NCBI GenBank assembly: GCA_910574455.1
Contig: CAJSYZ010000010.1
Span: 2,260,770-2,324,769 of the forward strand
Direction of reading: 5' to 3'
DNA from: Trichaptum fuscoviolaceum
Lineage: Eukaryota; Basidiomycota; Agaricomycetes; Hymenochaetales; Trichaptaceae
DNA length: 64,000 nt
Below the pieces are notes generated by a model. It saw nothing but the letters and a program-made list of their open reading frames with translations. It was not told the DNA's origin and did no database searches. The translations under genes were made by a program, and so were the position numbers. Shown piece by piece: positions 34,522-44,285 of this stretch. Within the stretch, counting starts at the first letter, position 1; each line of letters begins with the position of its first letter.

Positions 34522-36841
34522 ATAGTAAGAAAACGTAACACCTGGTACAAAATTGGTACCCAACCCTCACTGACTAACCCAGATGGAGATGACGTCTTCA
34601 ATGTCCCCTCTATTCCAGGTTACGTCCCCTGCCTCCCACCGGCCACCCGTCCCTTCCAACACACTCATGGTCTATCGTCGGTGCAGCGTCACATGGCACT
34701 GATGTCCTGACTATTGAGGTTCGCTCTACCCACACTGTCCGCCTCTGCAATTACTACGGCCAGCAGGCGCCAGAGAGGGTAGCCCCAACCCCCACGTACC
34801 CAGGTGAGTCGTTTCTCTTCAGTCTCACCCCGGCAATAGCCGCTTCCCTAACAATCGCTGGCGACTTCAATCGCCGGCATTGTTCCTGGTCAGAGTTGCC
34901 ATGTTCCAATGCCGAGTCAAACAGGGGGCAACCCTTGGATGACTTCTTCCGAGAGCATGGACATAGGGCATGACACGGGTGCACCTGCAGGTGTACCCGG
35001 ATCCGTGAAGCGCAGGTACCTGCGCAAAAAAACTGATACCTGGATCCGACCCGGAACCGTGGGAAACGGATCCGGGTCTACCTGGACCCGTTACCTGCAG
35101 GTATTGCAGGTACCTGATAGGACCTGCAGGTAATAACAGTAAGTAATGTAATAATAAGATAAAGTATTTGAAGAATATACCATCTGTGTTTCTGAGGAGT
35201 CCTGCATGGCCCGAGCTTCGAACGAGCCACGTCGTCCTGCAAGACAAGGTGTTTGCGTCCTCATCAGATTGTGTGCGGTTGTGACGAGGTGCCTACAGGC
35301 GTCAACCGCATTGACAGCGCGGTAAGGCATAGGCGCAGGCGTCGACCGCGTCGACCGCGAAGTAAAGCCTAGTGCGCAAGTTCGCAGGCTCCTGAAGCGA
35401 AGGAACATGGTGATAGTGAGAGGATCGCCACGCTGCAAGACAATGAGTAAGGTATTATCAACAACATGAGAATAACCAGAACCACTCACGACCATTGCAC
35501 GAGAATGATGTACATTCCCTGTGCCCCGGAATACTGCTCCTGTCATAGCACAGGCGATCTTCAGACATGGTAACATAGGGTGCTTCTCGCCTTCATCCCA
35601 ACACTGAACCGTAACCACTGCCAGCTTCTCCAGTTCCTTCACACTGTTGCTCGTTACGCGCAGAGAAGCAACCCGGAAACTGAGAAGTTCAAGCGCCCGA
35701 TGCCTGCCAGGAGCTGTTTGAAAGCGAGAGGTGATGGAAAGAGGTTTTCGACCTTGAATTCCCGTAAGCGATTGCAGGTGTGTGTGGAAGCACTCCCGCA
35801 GCTGTCCAGCACGTCGGGGTAGAAAGCGATTCCAAAGACGAGCCATATTGTCGCAAGAGATGGTTCAGTAGCTCAGGCGCCGGTTCCCATTCCAACTCCA
35901 AAAGCGCAGTGACTGCGAAGAGTTTCGCAGCAGCCAGTCAATGAAGTCCATCTTCGGGCGAGCCTGTTCAGCCTGACCTTTGTGAGGCGGCATGAGTGCA
36001 GACGATGGCGAGTGTTGCGGTTGCCGGACGAGCAGCATGTCGAGGGCGACAAGCGGCTGTGGTCTCGCGGTCTCGCGAAGAGAGCGCGGCGGGCGGGAGG
36101 GCGCTGACAAGCGCGTAGTTGGTGAGGAGGCGGTCATGGCAGCCGTTGTCGTCGTAGTAGGCGGCTTCGAGGATGGCGAAGAGGACGGCACATGTCGAGT
36201 AGAATGTAGAAAAGTAATGGTACATCGTTGCGTTCGTCGCACTCAAGATGAGTGCACGTGATTTACCGGGTACTTGCAGGTACCCGGCCAGGTACCTGGG
36301 CAAAAAAAATCCAAACCTGGATCCGCAGGTAAGCGTGGGAACCAGGTACCTGCGCACAGGTGCACCTGGAACCGCAGGTATTTGAGCGCAGGTACCTGCA
36401 GGTACCCACGGATGACCTGCACCTGTGTCATGCTCTACATGGACATGAGCCTGCCCATCACCCAGATGTGGACACTCGTCCGGGTAAAGATGGGCCGCGT
36501 TGTCCGATCGATATGGTCTGGACTGCGCCCAATATCCCACCAGAGCAGGTGATGGACACATTCACCAGCTCCCACTCCGCTCTCTCAGACCACACCCTAC
36601 TCACATGGGAGGTGCCAGTTGGACCATTCGTCCACCTTCCACGGCCCCCCAGACTGTCTAATGATGACAGAGAGGCGTGGTGTGCTACTGCCTTTCCCTT
36701 GCTGCATGAGGCGTTCGCGCTTCCTGCGTCAGACAAGGCTGAACTAGATGCCAAAGCCAAAGCCATTCAATCTGCAATGGTGGCGGCGATGGAATCAATG
36801 ACTAAACCCAGAAAGCGCTCCAAGACAGAGGTCCCCTGAGT
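34522..36841 (+). pseudogene. LINE B endonuclease region, split by hAT2
   Basis: It matches LINE A from ATAGTAAGAAAACG on. The pieces are 34522-34963 and 36446-36841. A 28-bp deletion near 34650 (between short GTCC repeats) and an 11-bp deletion near 36833 each shift the frame, the second creating the stop after KTEVP. Motifs GDFNRRH and SDHTLLTW remain visible. Confidence 0.88.
34964..36437. mobile_element. hAT2: non-autonomous hAT-type transposon
   Basis: The exact 8-bp duplication CATGGACA (34956-34963, 36438-36445) and ends TAGGGCATGACACGGGTGCA / TAGAGCATGACACAGGTGCA show the same family as hAT1 and hAT3. The subterminal CAGGTACCTG clusters are conserved. About 700 bp of the interior (35190-35860), with an open minus-strand frame of 251 codons and no recognisable domain, is not shared with the other two copies. 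The rest of the interior matches hAT3. Confidence 0.9.
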
Positions 36842-36885
36842 GCTCATCCTCACTCGCGGCAATTAAGGACGCCCCTACCGCCCGT

Positions 36886-39867
36886 TTGCGCGCCGCTGCT
36901 AAACGCGCCTTCAAAGCCACCACCAGAGCAGCGCGTCGCGTGTTCTATGCAGAACAGGTCAAAGACGCCAATTCCACCAACATCTGGAGCTGGGCCAAGC
37001 GTGGCCTCGGCATCCGCCCTACTCCTGTGCCTTCGCTGAGGAAACCAGACGGCACCTTCACTACCACTGAGCAGGAGAAAGCTGAGTTGTTCCATTCTAC
37101 CTACTTTCCTCCTCCCCCACCACTTCCAGCAGCGGGCTTACGCCCGCTGCCCCCACCTTCTGCAGCGGCGCCTCCCATACTCATGAAAGAGCTTATGGAC
37201 ACCCTGGCCGGCACCTCCAACTTGTCTGCTCCTGGCCCCTCGGGCGTCGGATACCGTCCCCTCAAATGGGTGATTGGATCCTTCGCTAAGGAGGTGCTAT
37301 CTTTGTTCAACGACTGTCTGCGCTTGGGCCACCACCCAGCGTGCTGGCGGATAACAAAGGTAGTAATGCTCAGGAAGCCAAACAAGAAGGACCAATTCTC
37401 TCCTTGGTCTTACAGACCAATTACTCTTGAGGAGACCTTAGGGAAACTCCTTGAGAAGATTCTTGCTAACCGTCTCCAGTTTCTGGCTAACACCCAGAAC
37501 TGGCTTCCCCCAAACCAGTATGGCGGTCGTCAAGGGCATTCTGTCTATGACACTGCCCAATGCCTCTTACAGATTGTGGAGAAAGCCCAGTCGGAAGACA
37601 AAGGGTGTTCCGTCCTAGCGGTGGACATACAAGGCTTCTTTGATTCGGTCCATCCACAACACCTCCACCACCGGCTCTTGGAGTTAGGCTGTTCGCCAGA
37701 CATGGCGGACTGGTGCCTTTCTTTCATGACCGGGCGGGAGGCTGCTATCTCCTTTGATGGCACTACACTCCCTAGCGTCCGTAAACCGGACTTTGGAACG
37801 CCTCAGGGCTCCCCTGTCTCACCCATTCTCTCCACTCTTTTTGCAGCTATTGCGATTCAGCGGTTCCGCCACCCTGACTGCGAGCTCCTAGCATACGTTG
37901 ACGACCACATGATTGCCATCACTGGCTCATCAGTCACCGCCAACTGCAGGAACTTAGTAGGCACCTATCACCACCTCAACTCGCTCTTCAACGACATCAA
38001 TCTCAACATCGAGACCGCGAAGACCGAGCTCCTCCACTTTCACCCCCCTAGGCGTCGCCACAGATATCGCGGCTGGGACTCCCGGGGCGTCCAACTCAAC
38101 GAGGACACTCTCATTAAGCCCTCCATCCCACTTCGGTGGTTGGGGATCTGGTGGGATCCGGCCTTGTCTTTCAAACCCCATGTTGAGCGCATGCGCTCCA
38201 AGGGCCTCTCCACACTCGCTGCCATTCGCCTGCTCGCCAACACAGAGCGAGGCATGTCCGCCCTCAACCTTCGCCAGCTTTACTCAGCCTGCGTCAGAAC
38301 AGTCCTCGCATGGGCTGCGCCGGTTTGGTACACTGGCACCCGCCAGAAGACCCTTGTGGCTCGTCTACAGGGTGTCCAAAACACCGCTTGCAGGTGGATC
38401 CTTGGTGTCTACCGAGGCGCTTCACCGCTAAGCACCAATTACCTTTGCTCTATGCCCCCGTTTCAGTTTTATTTTAACTATCTTAAAACTAATCATGCCC
38501 TTCGCCTTTGGCGCACTCCACATTCTGTAGGTAGACGTGCTATTCCTGCAGCACAAAAACCCCGCCTGTACTCTTCTTCGCTTGCCGACCGTGTCCCGAT
38601 TGCCCAACAGGTCCCTGCGTACACACACTCTCCCTGGGAGGATCCACTTGCCTTTGCTGGAGGACGCCTCAAATTTGCCATCCCTGCCGGTCCCGTTGAC
38701 ACTGACACTCGCCAGGCGTTTGTCGCATCTGCCAACTCTCTGTGCACCACATCCTCCGTCCAGATCTTCACAGACGGCTCCAGACTCGAGCACAAGTCTG
38801 GCTCAGCAATTGTCGCTATGCGCGGTCAACATCGCTTGGGCTTCAGACACTGCGCTTCCCCCAAAATCGCCACTGCCACTGACGCTGAGATCTTCTCCCT
38901 TGCGTCTGCTCCAGCTTGGGCTGCCTCTCACTTTGGCCGCCATCTCCTGGAAGTGGAGTCCATTGTCTTCATGTCAGACTCGCTGACCGCCCTTCGTCTT
39001 GTCCGCGACTGGCCCTCAGCACCTGGCGCCCACTTACTACTCGCTTGGAAAGCAGGCATCACCAACCTGCTGGACATTCACCCCAACCTCAAAATCGAGT
39101 TTCACTGGTGCCCGGGTCACTCAGGCGTCCCAGGGAACGAATGGGCTGATGAAGAGGCAAAGAAAGCCACAGAACTGCCACCCTCATCTTCCCTTCCTTC
39201 GATATCCGCCCTCCGCGAGCAGAACACCCTCAACGCCCAGAAGCAATGGGAGGCTCACCTCGCCCATGCCACTGCCTCAACTGCCGACAAGTACTTGGCA
39301 ATCACAGGCCCACCAAAACGTCGTCCGCGCGCACTCATGGAGATGTCGGACACCTACCCCCGCGCTGAGATTTCAGCAGTTGCTCAAGTCCTCTGCTGCG
39401 CTGGCCCCTTCGGGGCGTACTGGATGCGCATGAGCCCAGAATATAGGCGCAGAAACGGCCTGATCACCTACTGTCGTTGGCACAATCATCCCCCTTGGCC
39501 TGCCCAGACCGCCGCCCACATACTTGGTGGTTGCGAGACTTTCCGCCCTTGGATTGGTAAGGTCTGGCCTAAAGGCACCCCACTCCCAGCCCACCACACA
39601 GAGTGGGCAGACGAACCTCTTATCGACGTGATTCGCAAGTGGCTTAAGTTCACTAAGCATCTCGACCGACCCACTCAGCGCACCTCAGCTGCCATCCGCC
39701 TTGCCTTTGCGATGATGGAGCTAGATGGCCTCCCAACCGACCAGGACATGGACCTGATGACCCTTCGTGTGTACGTACGGCGTGCCCTTGGACCACGCAC
39801 TCAGGACACGGACCCGGATCTTTATGATTTTAACGGTCACGTTTCAGACCCTCCTATTGATCTTTGA
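36886..39867 (+). CDS. LINE B ORF2 (3' part): reverse transcriptase, RNase H, C-terminal domain
   Basis: A 993-codon open frame. The reverse transcriptase carries KPNKKDQFSPWSYRPITL, SVLAVDIQGFFDSV, GTPQGSPVSPILS and the active site AYVDDHM. RNase H carries IFTDGSRLEHKSGSAIV, FMSDSLTALRLV and GHSGVPGNEWADEEA. The C-terminal region has a conserved CRWHNHPPWPAQTAAHILGG stretch. It ends DPPIDL at 39867. The frame is intact, but the upstream endonuclease is frameshifted, so the full ORF2 cannot be made. The reverse transcriptase-RNase H order fits the Tad/I-like LINE groups common in fungi. Confidence 0.93.
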   Translation: MRAAAKRAFKATTRAARRVFYAEQVKDANSTNIWSWAKRGLGIRPTPVPSLRKPDGTFTTTEQEKAELFHSTYFPPPPPLPAAGLRPLPPPSAAAPPILMKELMDTLAGTSNLSAPGPSGVGYRPLKWVIGSFAKEVLSLFNDCLRLGHHPACWRITKVVMLRKPNKKDQFSPWSYRPITLEETLGKLLEKILANRLQFLANTQNWLPPNQYGGRQGHSVYDTAQCLLQIVEKAQSEDKGCSVLAVDIQGFFDSVHPQHLHHRLLELGCSPDMADWCLSFMTGREAAISFDGTTLPSVRKPDFGTPQGSPVSPILSTLFAAIAIQRFRHPDCELLAYVDDHMIAITGSSVTANCRNLVGTYHHLNSLFNDINLNIETAKTELLHFHPPRRRHRYRGWDSRGVQLNEDTLIKPSIPLRWLGIWWDPALSFKPHVERMRSKGLSTLAAIRLLANTERGMSALNLRQLYSACVRTVLAWAAPVWYTGTRQKTLVARLQGVQNTACRWILGVYRGASPLSTNYLCSMPPFQFYFNYLKTNHALRLWRTPHSVGRRAIPAAQKPRLYSSSLADRVPIAQQVPAYTHSPWEDPLAFAGGRLKFAIPAGPVDTDTRQAFVASANSLCTTSSVQIFTDGSRLEHKSGSAIVAMRGQHRLGFRHCASPKIATATDAEIFSLASAPAWAASHFGRHLLEVESIVFMSDSLTALRLVRDWPSAPGAHLLLAWKAGITNLLDIHPNLKIEFHWCPGHSGVPGNEWADEEAKKATELPPSSSLPSISALREQNTLNAQKQWEAHLAHATASTADKYLAITGPPKRRPRALMEMSDTYPRAEISAVAQVLCCAGPFGAYWMRMSPEYRRRNGLITYCRWHNHPPWPAQTAAHILGGCETFRPWIGKVWPKGTPLPAHHTEWADEPLIDVIRKWLKFTKHLDRPTQRTSAAIRLAFAMMELDGLPTDQDMDLMTLRVYVRRALGPRTQDTDPDLYDFNGHVSDPPIDL

Positions 39868-40326
39868 TGCAACTTACTTCTCTTTTATGTATGAGGCACC
39901 AGCGATCCCAGACAGAACGGTGCTTTACTCAGGTTAACGCCCAGGTACTGTGCCCGGACGCGCCCTCTTTTCTAAACTTCGTCTGTGCTTGTAGTGTAGG
40001 TTCACCTGCGCCTCGACATGGGCGTGGTGATATGTAAACCAATCTCTCCTCTTCCTTTTCCCTTCTTTAATAGGCGGTGCGCCCACTTAGCCGCCACCTT
40101 CGGTGGTGTTACGACCGTCGGGAATTGTAGCGGGAAACAGTTTCGGGAAACTGGGATTCGCGACGGGAACCGGCTTTCGGGAACTGGATTCGCGACTGGG
40201 AACGAGCGTGGGAATTCAGGCGGGGGAAAACGCGCGGGATTCTATCCAGGCGCGTCGCGGGATTCTCAAGGCCAGCTAGGACTCTTCACTGCTTTGAACG
40301 TCAAGTAAGCGGATCCCTAAGGAAGC

Positions 40327-41136
40327 TGTCACGACGACACCTAAGACCCTACGAACAAACATTCCCGCGCCATCACTAAACCCGACATCAATCCCGACAT
40401 CCGGTCCCGGATCCCGCAACCCGGACCCCAAGCCAAACATTTCCAAATACACGACAAACATCACGAACACGTTCCACGACCACGCCTTACGAACACGCCT
40501 TACGAACACGCCTTACGAACACGCCCTACGGACATTCTGACAGTACCACGCCCCAGACTACCATTCATTCCCACCTCATTCCCGTAAAACCCCGAAATCT
40601 ATCTATTATCCTTTATCACCATTTTCAAATCACTCTGATCACATTCCCGTTTCCCTTTGTTCTAACATACATTCCCGGTTCCTCGTGTAAGCTACACGCC
40701 CCACAATTATTCTCCGAATCCCGCGTGTCACTACACGACTCACCTCCACGCCCCGAAAACACATCTTACTCCCCATTTCTTATCTCAGACTCTTACGCGT
40801 ATATAAACTTGTAGAAACTCGTCATGTATCTCTCGACTCGAATATCATAAGTCTTTAGGCTACTTTACGAGCTAGGCTCTCGAGATCCATCCTTGCTTCA
40901 CTCTATGATCTTACTCTCGTCGTTATACACTCTTCTCGCTCTCAGACTCTAAATTCCCGAAAACCCGAATAGGATCCCGCGTCGAATCCCGGATCACTGA
41001 TCGTGGGAACTTCGACCCAGATCCCGACTACTTGGTCTCTTGCTATTCGTCTTCGTGTTTCTTTCGCCTTTCCGTTCTCGCTCGGCTTTCTCAACTCGCG
41101 ACCACCCTTAGGCAAGGCTTGGGTCCGGGCCTGACA
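40327..41136 (+). repeat. gypsy3 5' LTR
   Basis: 810 bp, TGTCACGACG...GGGCCTGACA. A TATATAAACT box near 40799-40808 lies about 30 bases upstream of GACTCGAATAT (40835-40845), which pairs with the primer site. CCTTACGAACACG repeats lie near 40480-40525. Confidence 0.95.
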
Positions 41137-41138
41137 GT

Positions 41139-41149
41139 ATATTCGAGTC
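41139..41149 (+). other. gypsy3 primer-binding site of self-priming type
   Basis: ATATTCGAGTC begins two bases after the LTR and is perfectly complementary over 11 bases to GACTCGAATAT at 40835-40845. That site lies about 30 bases downstream of a TATA box, where the transcript should start. This is the Tf1-like arrangement; function is inferred. Confidence 0.7.
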
Positions 41150-41168
41150 CTTACTCAGAGACCGAAGT

Positions 41169-44100
41169 ATGTCTTATACGTTTGCCGAAAACACTCGCTT
41201 CTCCCCGGAGCACCCCTTCTCTGCGGAGGCGGATGCTGCCAATGCCTCTGTAGCAGGCCTTTTTGAATCCCCAGATACACCAGTTAATCAGTCTTCGAAC
41301 AACCGAGTTCGTATGGGCAGATCGCAACCTACGACTCCTATTCTGCCAACTTTCCGGGACACGACTCCCAGGACCCCTGACATCAGACAACCTTTGATTC
41401 CCCCCAGTACCCCTCAGCCATCTCGCTTTCAACCTCGCAATCTCGAAACCCCACCATTCCCCGCACAAGCTAGCCGAAATGTCACCTCTCGACGATCGCA
41501 AAGCAACCTCGATGCTATCCGATCCATTCTGCCCTCAGGACACATTGAAGAACCGCCAGCCAGACAATCGATCTTTTCGCTACGGCCATCACAGAATCAA
41601 AATCCCCTGGTCAGCTCTACACCGAGAGCTCGCCAACCCAGTCCTCTTCAGAATTTCTTCTCCGATCCGTATTTGCAACGCACTGAACCTTATAATCCCA
41701 ATTCCCCCCAGACAGTTCCGCGGCAAACGTTCAGCCCCCAAGCGAATTCGACCACTTTTCCCGAACGCATTCCCGAACGCGCCCCTGGGGAAACCAACTT
41801 CCAACACGACTATCAACGCGCTTACAAAAGCCCATTCCCCGGACGTGCTCAAGACTACACGAATCCCGGTCGAGATTACGAAACTACCCAACAGCGGTAT
41901 GAACGCGCTCCCGAGAGCCCATTCCCCGGTTACACTCCCACGCGCGGAGTTCCCGGACAGAATCCCGAAAACATGTACGAAAGACAAGTTCCCGGTCGCA
42001 CTACAAACAGTCCGTTTCCCGATCGTAATCGTGAACATCCCATCCAGCATCCCGAACGATTACCCACTAACCCTTGGCCTACGGGATACTCGACATACAC
42101 CGAGCGTACAACACCTCAGACCACACCGGTCGAGACACATCACCCTAGAGTTACGCGACATTCTTCATACGACCCCCATGCTCGTTTTCCAACGGGTTCA
42201 TCTGTTAACACTCACCTACAACCCATTCCGGAAGAAACACGTTCAGCGACCTATGACGCCAAACCCGCGGAAATCCCACTGCCAAGTACACACAGTAGCG
42301 CAACCCACATTACGTCGGTACGGGACGACCGTAGTGCACCAGCTCACATCCCGAATCGCCCCTCCTCCACTACACCTTCAGAGTTTCGAGAGAGAATTCC
42401 CGAACACAACACTCCCCATGGGTACTTCCCTATTCCAAACCCCCAGGCACCCTTCTACCCCGTTATCAACCCTTCCTTCTTCGAACCCACCATCCAAACA
42501 CCACCTCTCCACGCATTTATCGAATCAGTAACGGATGAAGAAGACGTACAAAATCGACGGAACCAACCGTACGAAGCTACTCCTCCCCATTCCTCTCCAA
42601 CGTCCTATTACTCCCCTCAACCAATTCCCGACTACATTCCCGAAGTATCAAACCCGCACTATCATCCCTCCTCACCTATCAGACACGACCCACGACGCGA
42701 ACCGGCACCGCATCTCCCTGCCAGGATGGCTAGACAACAGAACACAGCATTCGACTCGGGACAACGACCACAAACGCCGCAACTACGGGGACGGGAAACC
42801 TATCCGCCTAACTCGCCCAGCGACCACTATTCCGAAAACGACCAACCAAACAGAAGGCACCCCGGTAGAGGATTCCCGGGAGGGGGAAATCCAGATAGGG
42901 ACTTCCCTAACAGAAACCCTAGTGGCGGGTTCCCAGGCGGAAATCCCGGTGGTGGATTCCCAGGCAGAAATCCCGGTGATGGATTCCCGAAAGGCGACAA
43001 GTTCGATAGAGGATTCCAGGGAAACGAATATCCAGACGATAGATTCCCGGGCAGAGGAAACTCTGGAGGGGGAGGATATTATGGAGGCCCACCAGGAGGA
43101 GGACCACCAGGAGGAGGACCACCAGGAGGAGGACCACCAGGAGGAGGACCACCAGGCGGTAGAACCCCAGGAGGCGGACCACCAGGAGGCGGCCCACCAG
43201 GAGGAGGACCACCAGGGCGACGACCATTCTTTCCAGGAGGAGGAGGAGGAGGAGGACCACCAGACGACGACCCAAACACCACCCACTACTACGATGAGGA
43301 TGAACCCCTTCCTAATGCCACCTTCGACCCGTTTCGCCAACCACAACGCCGCAAAGTCCCAAAATACACAGCACCAGAAAAATTCTCGGGACTCGCAATG
43401 GGTAATTCAGGAGCCGTCAAGCTGCGCACTTTTCTCGCCGCATGTTACCAGATATTCGACCTAGACCCCGAATCATTTCCCGACGACCGCACGCAAATAG
43501 CCTACGCAGCTTCCAACTTCACGGGAGACGCTCAAGAATGGTGGACAACAGTCCTCACGGAACACGACTATAACCCCATGCGCGCTGACTGGTCCCTCTT
43601 CGTTCAAGGTCTAAATGGCATGTTTGGAGACCCGTACATCAGCTTCTCCGCCGCGCGCCTCATTAAACAACTTATCATGCCTGAAAACGGGCGCGTCAGC
43701 AAATACATTCTTCAATTCATGAAGTACGCGTATGACACGGGTTGGAACAACTCCGCGTTATGCACTCAGTTCTACGACAATATCGCCGAACGCATCAAAG
43801 ACCAATTTACCACTCATGGGCGACCAGATCGATTCGACCAACTACGACTCAAAGCCATCGAATACGATCACCGCTACTGGGAACGCGAGTTCGAAAAGCG
43901 CTTCACAAGGCGTATTACCCCTCGTACCGACAACCCACGATCCCGACCATCGAATTCCACCAACCCGAATACCAGTACGACTCCCAACAAATCTCGCGAA
44001 AACCCCGACACGACAAAGAAATCCATAATAGGTCCAGACGGACGACTCACCAACGAGGAACGAACCCGACGTCGAGAAGAGAATCTCTGCCTTAACTGCG

Positions 44101-44285
44101 GCAAACCAGGCCACATTGCACGCGCTTGTCCCAGCAACACCCGCCAAGGCCGACTCACCTTCTCCTACCAAGACACGCCAGATCCCGAAATTGACCAAGA
44201 GGAAGACCAACCACACGATGACATTGAAAACGAAGAAGAAGCTCCAGACGAAGACGAAGAAGACACCACCCCGGAAAACGAGTAG
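41169..44285 (+). CDS. gag: gypsy3 gag with long Pro-rich N-terminus and CCHC knuckle
   Basis: 1038 codons from the ATG at 41169, unusually long for a gypsy Gag. Residues 1 to about 560 are Pro/Ser/Arg-rich and probably disordered, with recurring SPFPG phrases. Residues about 560-710 are Gly/Pro repeats (GGGFPG, then PPGGG units). The capsid-like part (about 730-920) includes KVPKYTAPEKFSG, FTGDAQEWWTTVL and FDQLRLKAIEYDHRYWER. The zinc knuckle CLNCGKPGHIARAC is near residue 975, and an acidic tail ends at the TAG at 44283-44285. It has one uninterrupted frame. Pol lies in the -1 frame and its open frame reaches back into the end of gag. Confidence 0.93.
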   Translation: MSYTFAENTRFSPEHPFSAEADAANASVAGLFESPDTPVNQSSNNRVRMGRSQPTTPILPTFRDTTPRTPDIRQPLIPPSTPQPSRFQPRNLETPPFPAQASRNVTSRRSQSNLDAIRSILPSGHIEEPPARQSIFSLRPSQNQNPLVSSTPRARQPSPLQNFFSDPYLQRTEPYNPNSPQTVPRQTFSPQANSTTFPERIPERAPGETNFQHDYQRAYKSPFPGRAQDYTNPGRDYETTQQRYERAPESPFPGYTPTRGVPGQNPENMYERQVPGRTTNSPFPDRNREHPIQHPERLPTNPWPTGYSTYTERTTPQTTPVETHHPRVTRHSSYDPHARFPTGSSVNTHLQPIPEETRSATYDAKPAEIPLPSTHSSATHITSVRDDRSAPAHIPNRPSSTTPSEFRERIPEHNTPHGYFPIPNPQAPFYPVINPSFFEPTIQTPPLHAFIESVTDEEDVQNRRNQPYEATPPHSSPTSYYSPQPIPDYIPEVSNPHYHPSSPIRHDPRREPAPHLPARMARQQNTAFDSGQRPQTPQLRGRETYPPNSPSDHYSENDQPNRRHPGRGFPGGGNPDRDFPNRNPSGGFPGGNPGGGFPGRNPGDGFPKGDKFDRGFQGNEYPDDRFPGRGNSGGGGYYGGPPGGGPPGGGPPGGGPPGGGPPGGRTPGGGPPGGGPPGGGPPGRRPFFPGGGGGGGPPDDDPNTTHYYDEDEPLPNATFDPFRQPQRRKVPKYTAPEKFSGLAMGNSGAVKLRTFLAACYQIFDLDPESFPDDRTQIAYAASNFTGDAQEWWTTVLTEHDYNPMRADWSLFVQGLNGMFGDPYISFSAARLIKQLIMPENGRVSKYILQFMKYAYDTGWNNSALCTQFYDNIAERIKDQFTTHGRPDRFDQLRLKAIEYDHRYWEREFEKRFTRRITPRTDNPRSRPSNSTNPNTSTTPNKSRENPDTTKKSIIGPDGRLTNEERTRRREENLCLNCGKPGHIARACPSNTRQGRLTFSYQDTPDPEIDQEEDQPHDDIENEEEAPDEDEEDTTPENE
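43080..43220. repeat. PPGGG-coding minisatellite inside gypsy3 gag
   Basis: About nine units of GGAGGAGGACCACCA and variants lie in tandem and encode PPGGG. The antisense frame is also open and proline-rich, which explains the shadow frames here. Confidence 0.85.

Larger units (their letters stand above)
24508..40106 (+). mobile_element. LINE B: non-LTR retrotransposon split by copia1, hAT2 and gypsy2
   Basis: Removing copia1 (duplication CTGAC), hAT2 (CATGGACA) and gypsy2 (left copy GGTGG at 40102-40106) leaves a collinear LINE: module R, endonuclease, reverse transcriptase, RNase H and 3' untranslated region. The 3' region (39868-40106) matches the LINE C 3' end up to CCGCCACCTTCGGTGG. The remainder must lie to the right of the window, beyond gypsy2. 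Two small deletions break the endonuclease frame. Confidence 0.9.

Noticed and set aside
35091..35846. A 251-codon minus-strand gene within hAT2
   Set aside because: Its end is made of subterminal repeat sequence, I see no known domain, and the frame is not shared with other hAT copies. It is noted within hAT2 only as possible captured DNA.
42783..43346. Trp/Ser-rich and Gly/Pro-rich minus-strand frames within gypsy3 gag
   Set aside because: They are shadows of the PPGGG minisatellite on the other strand.
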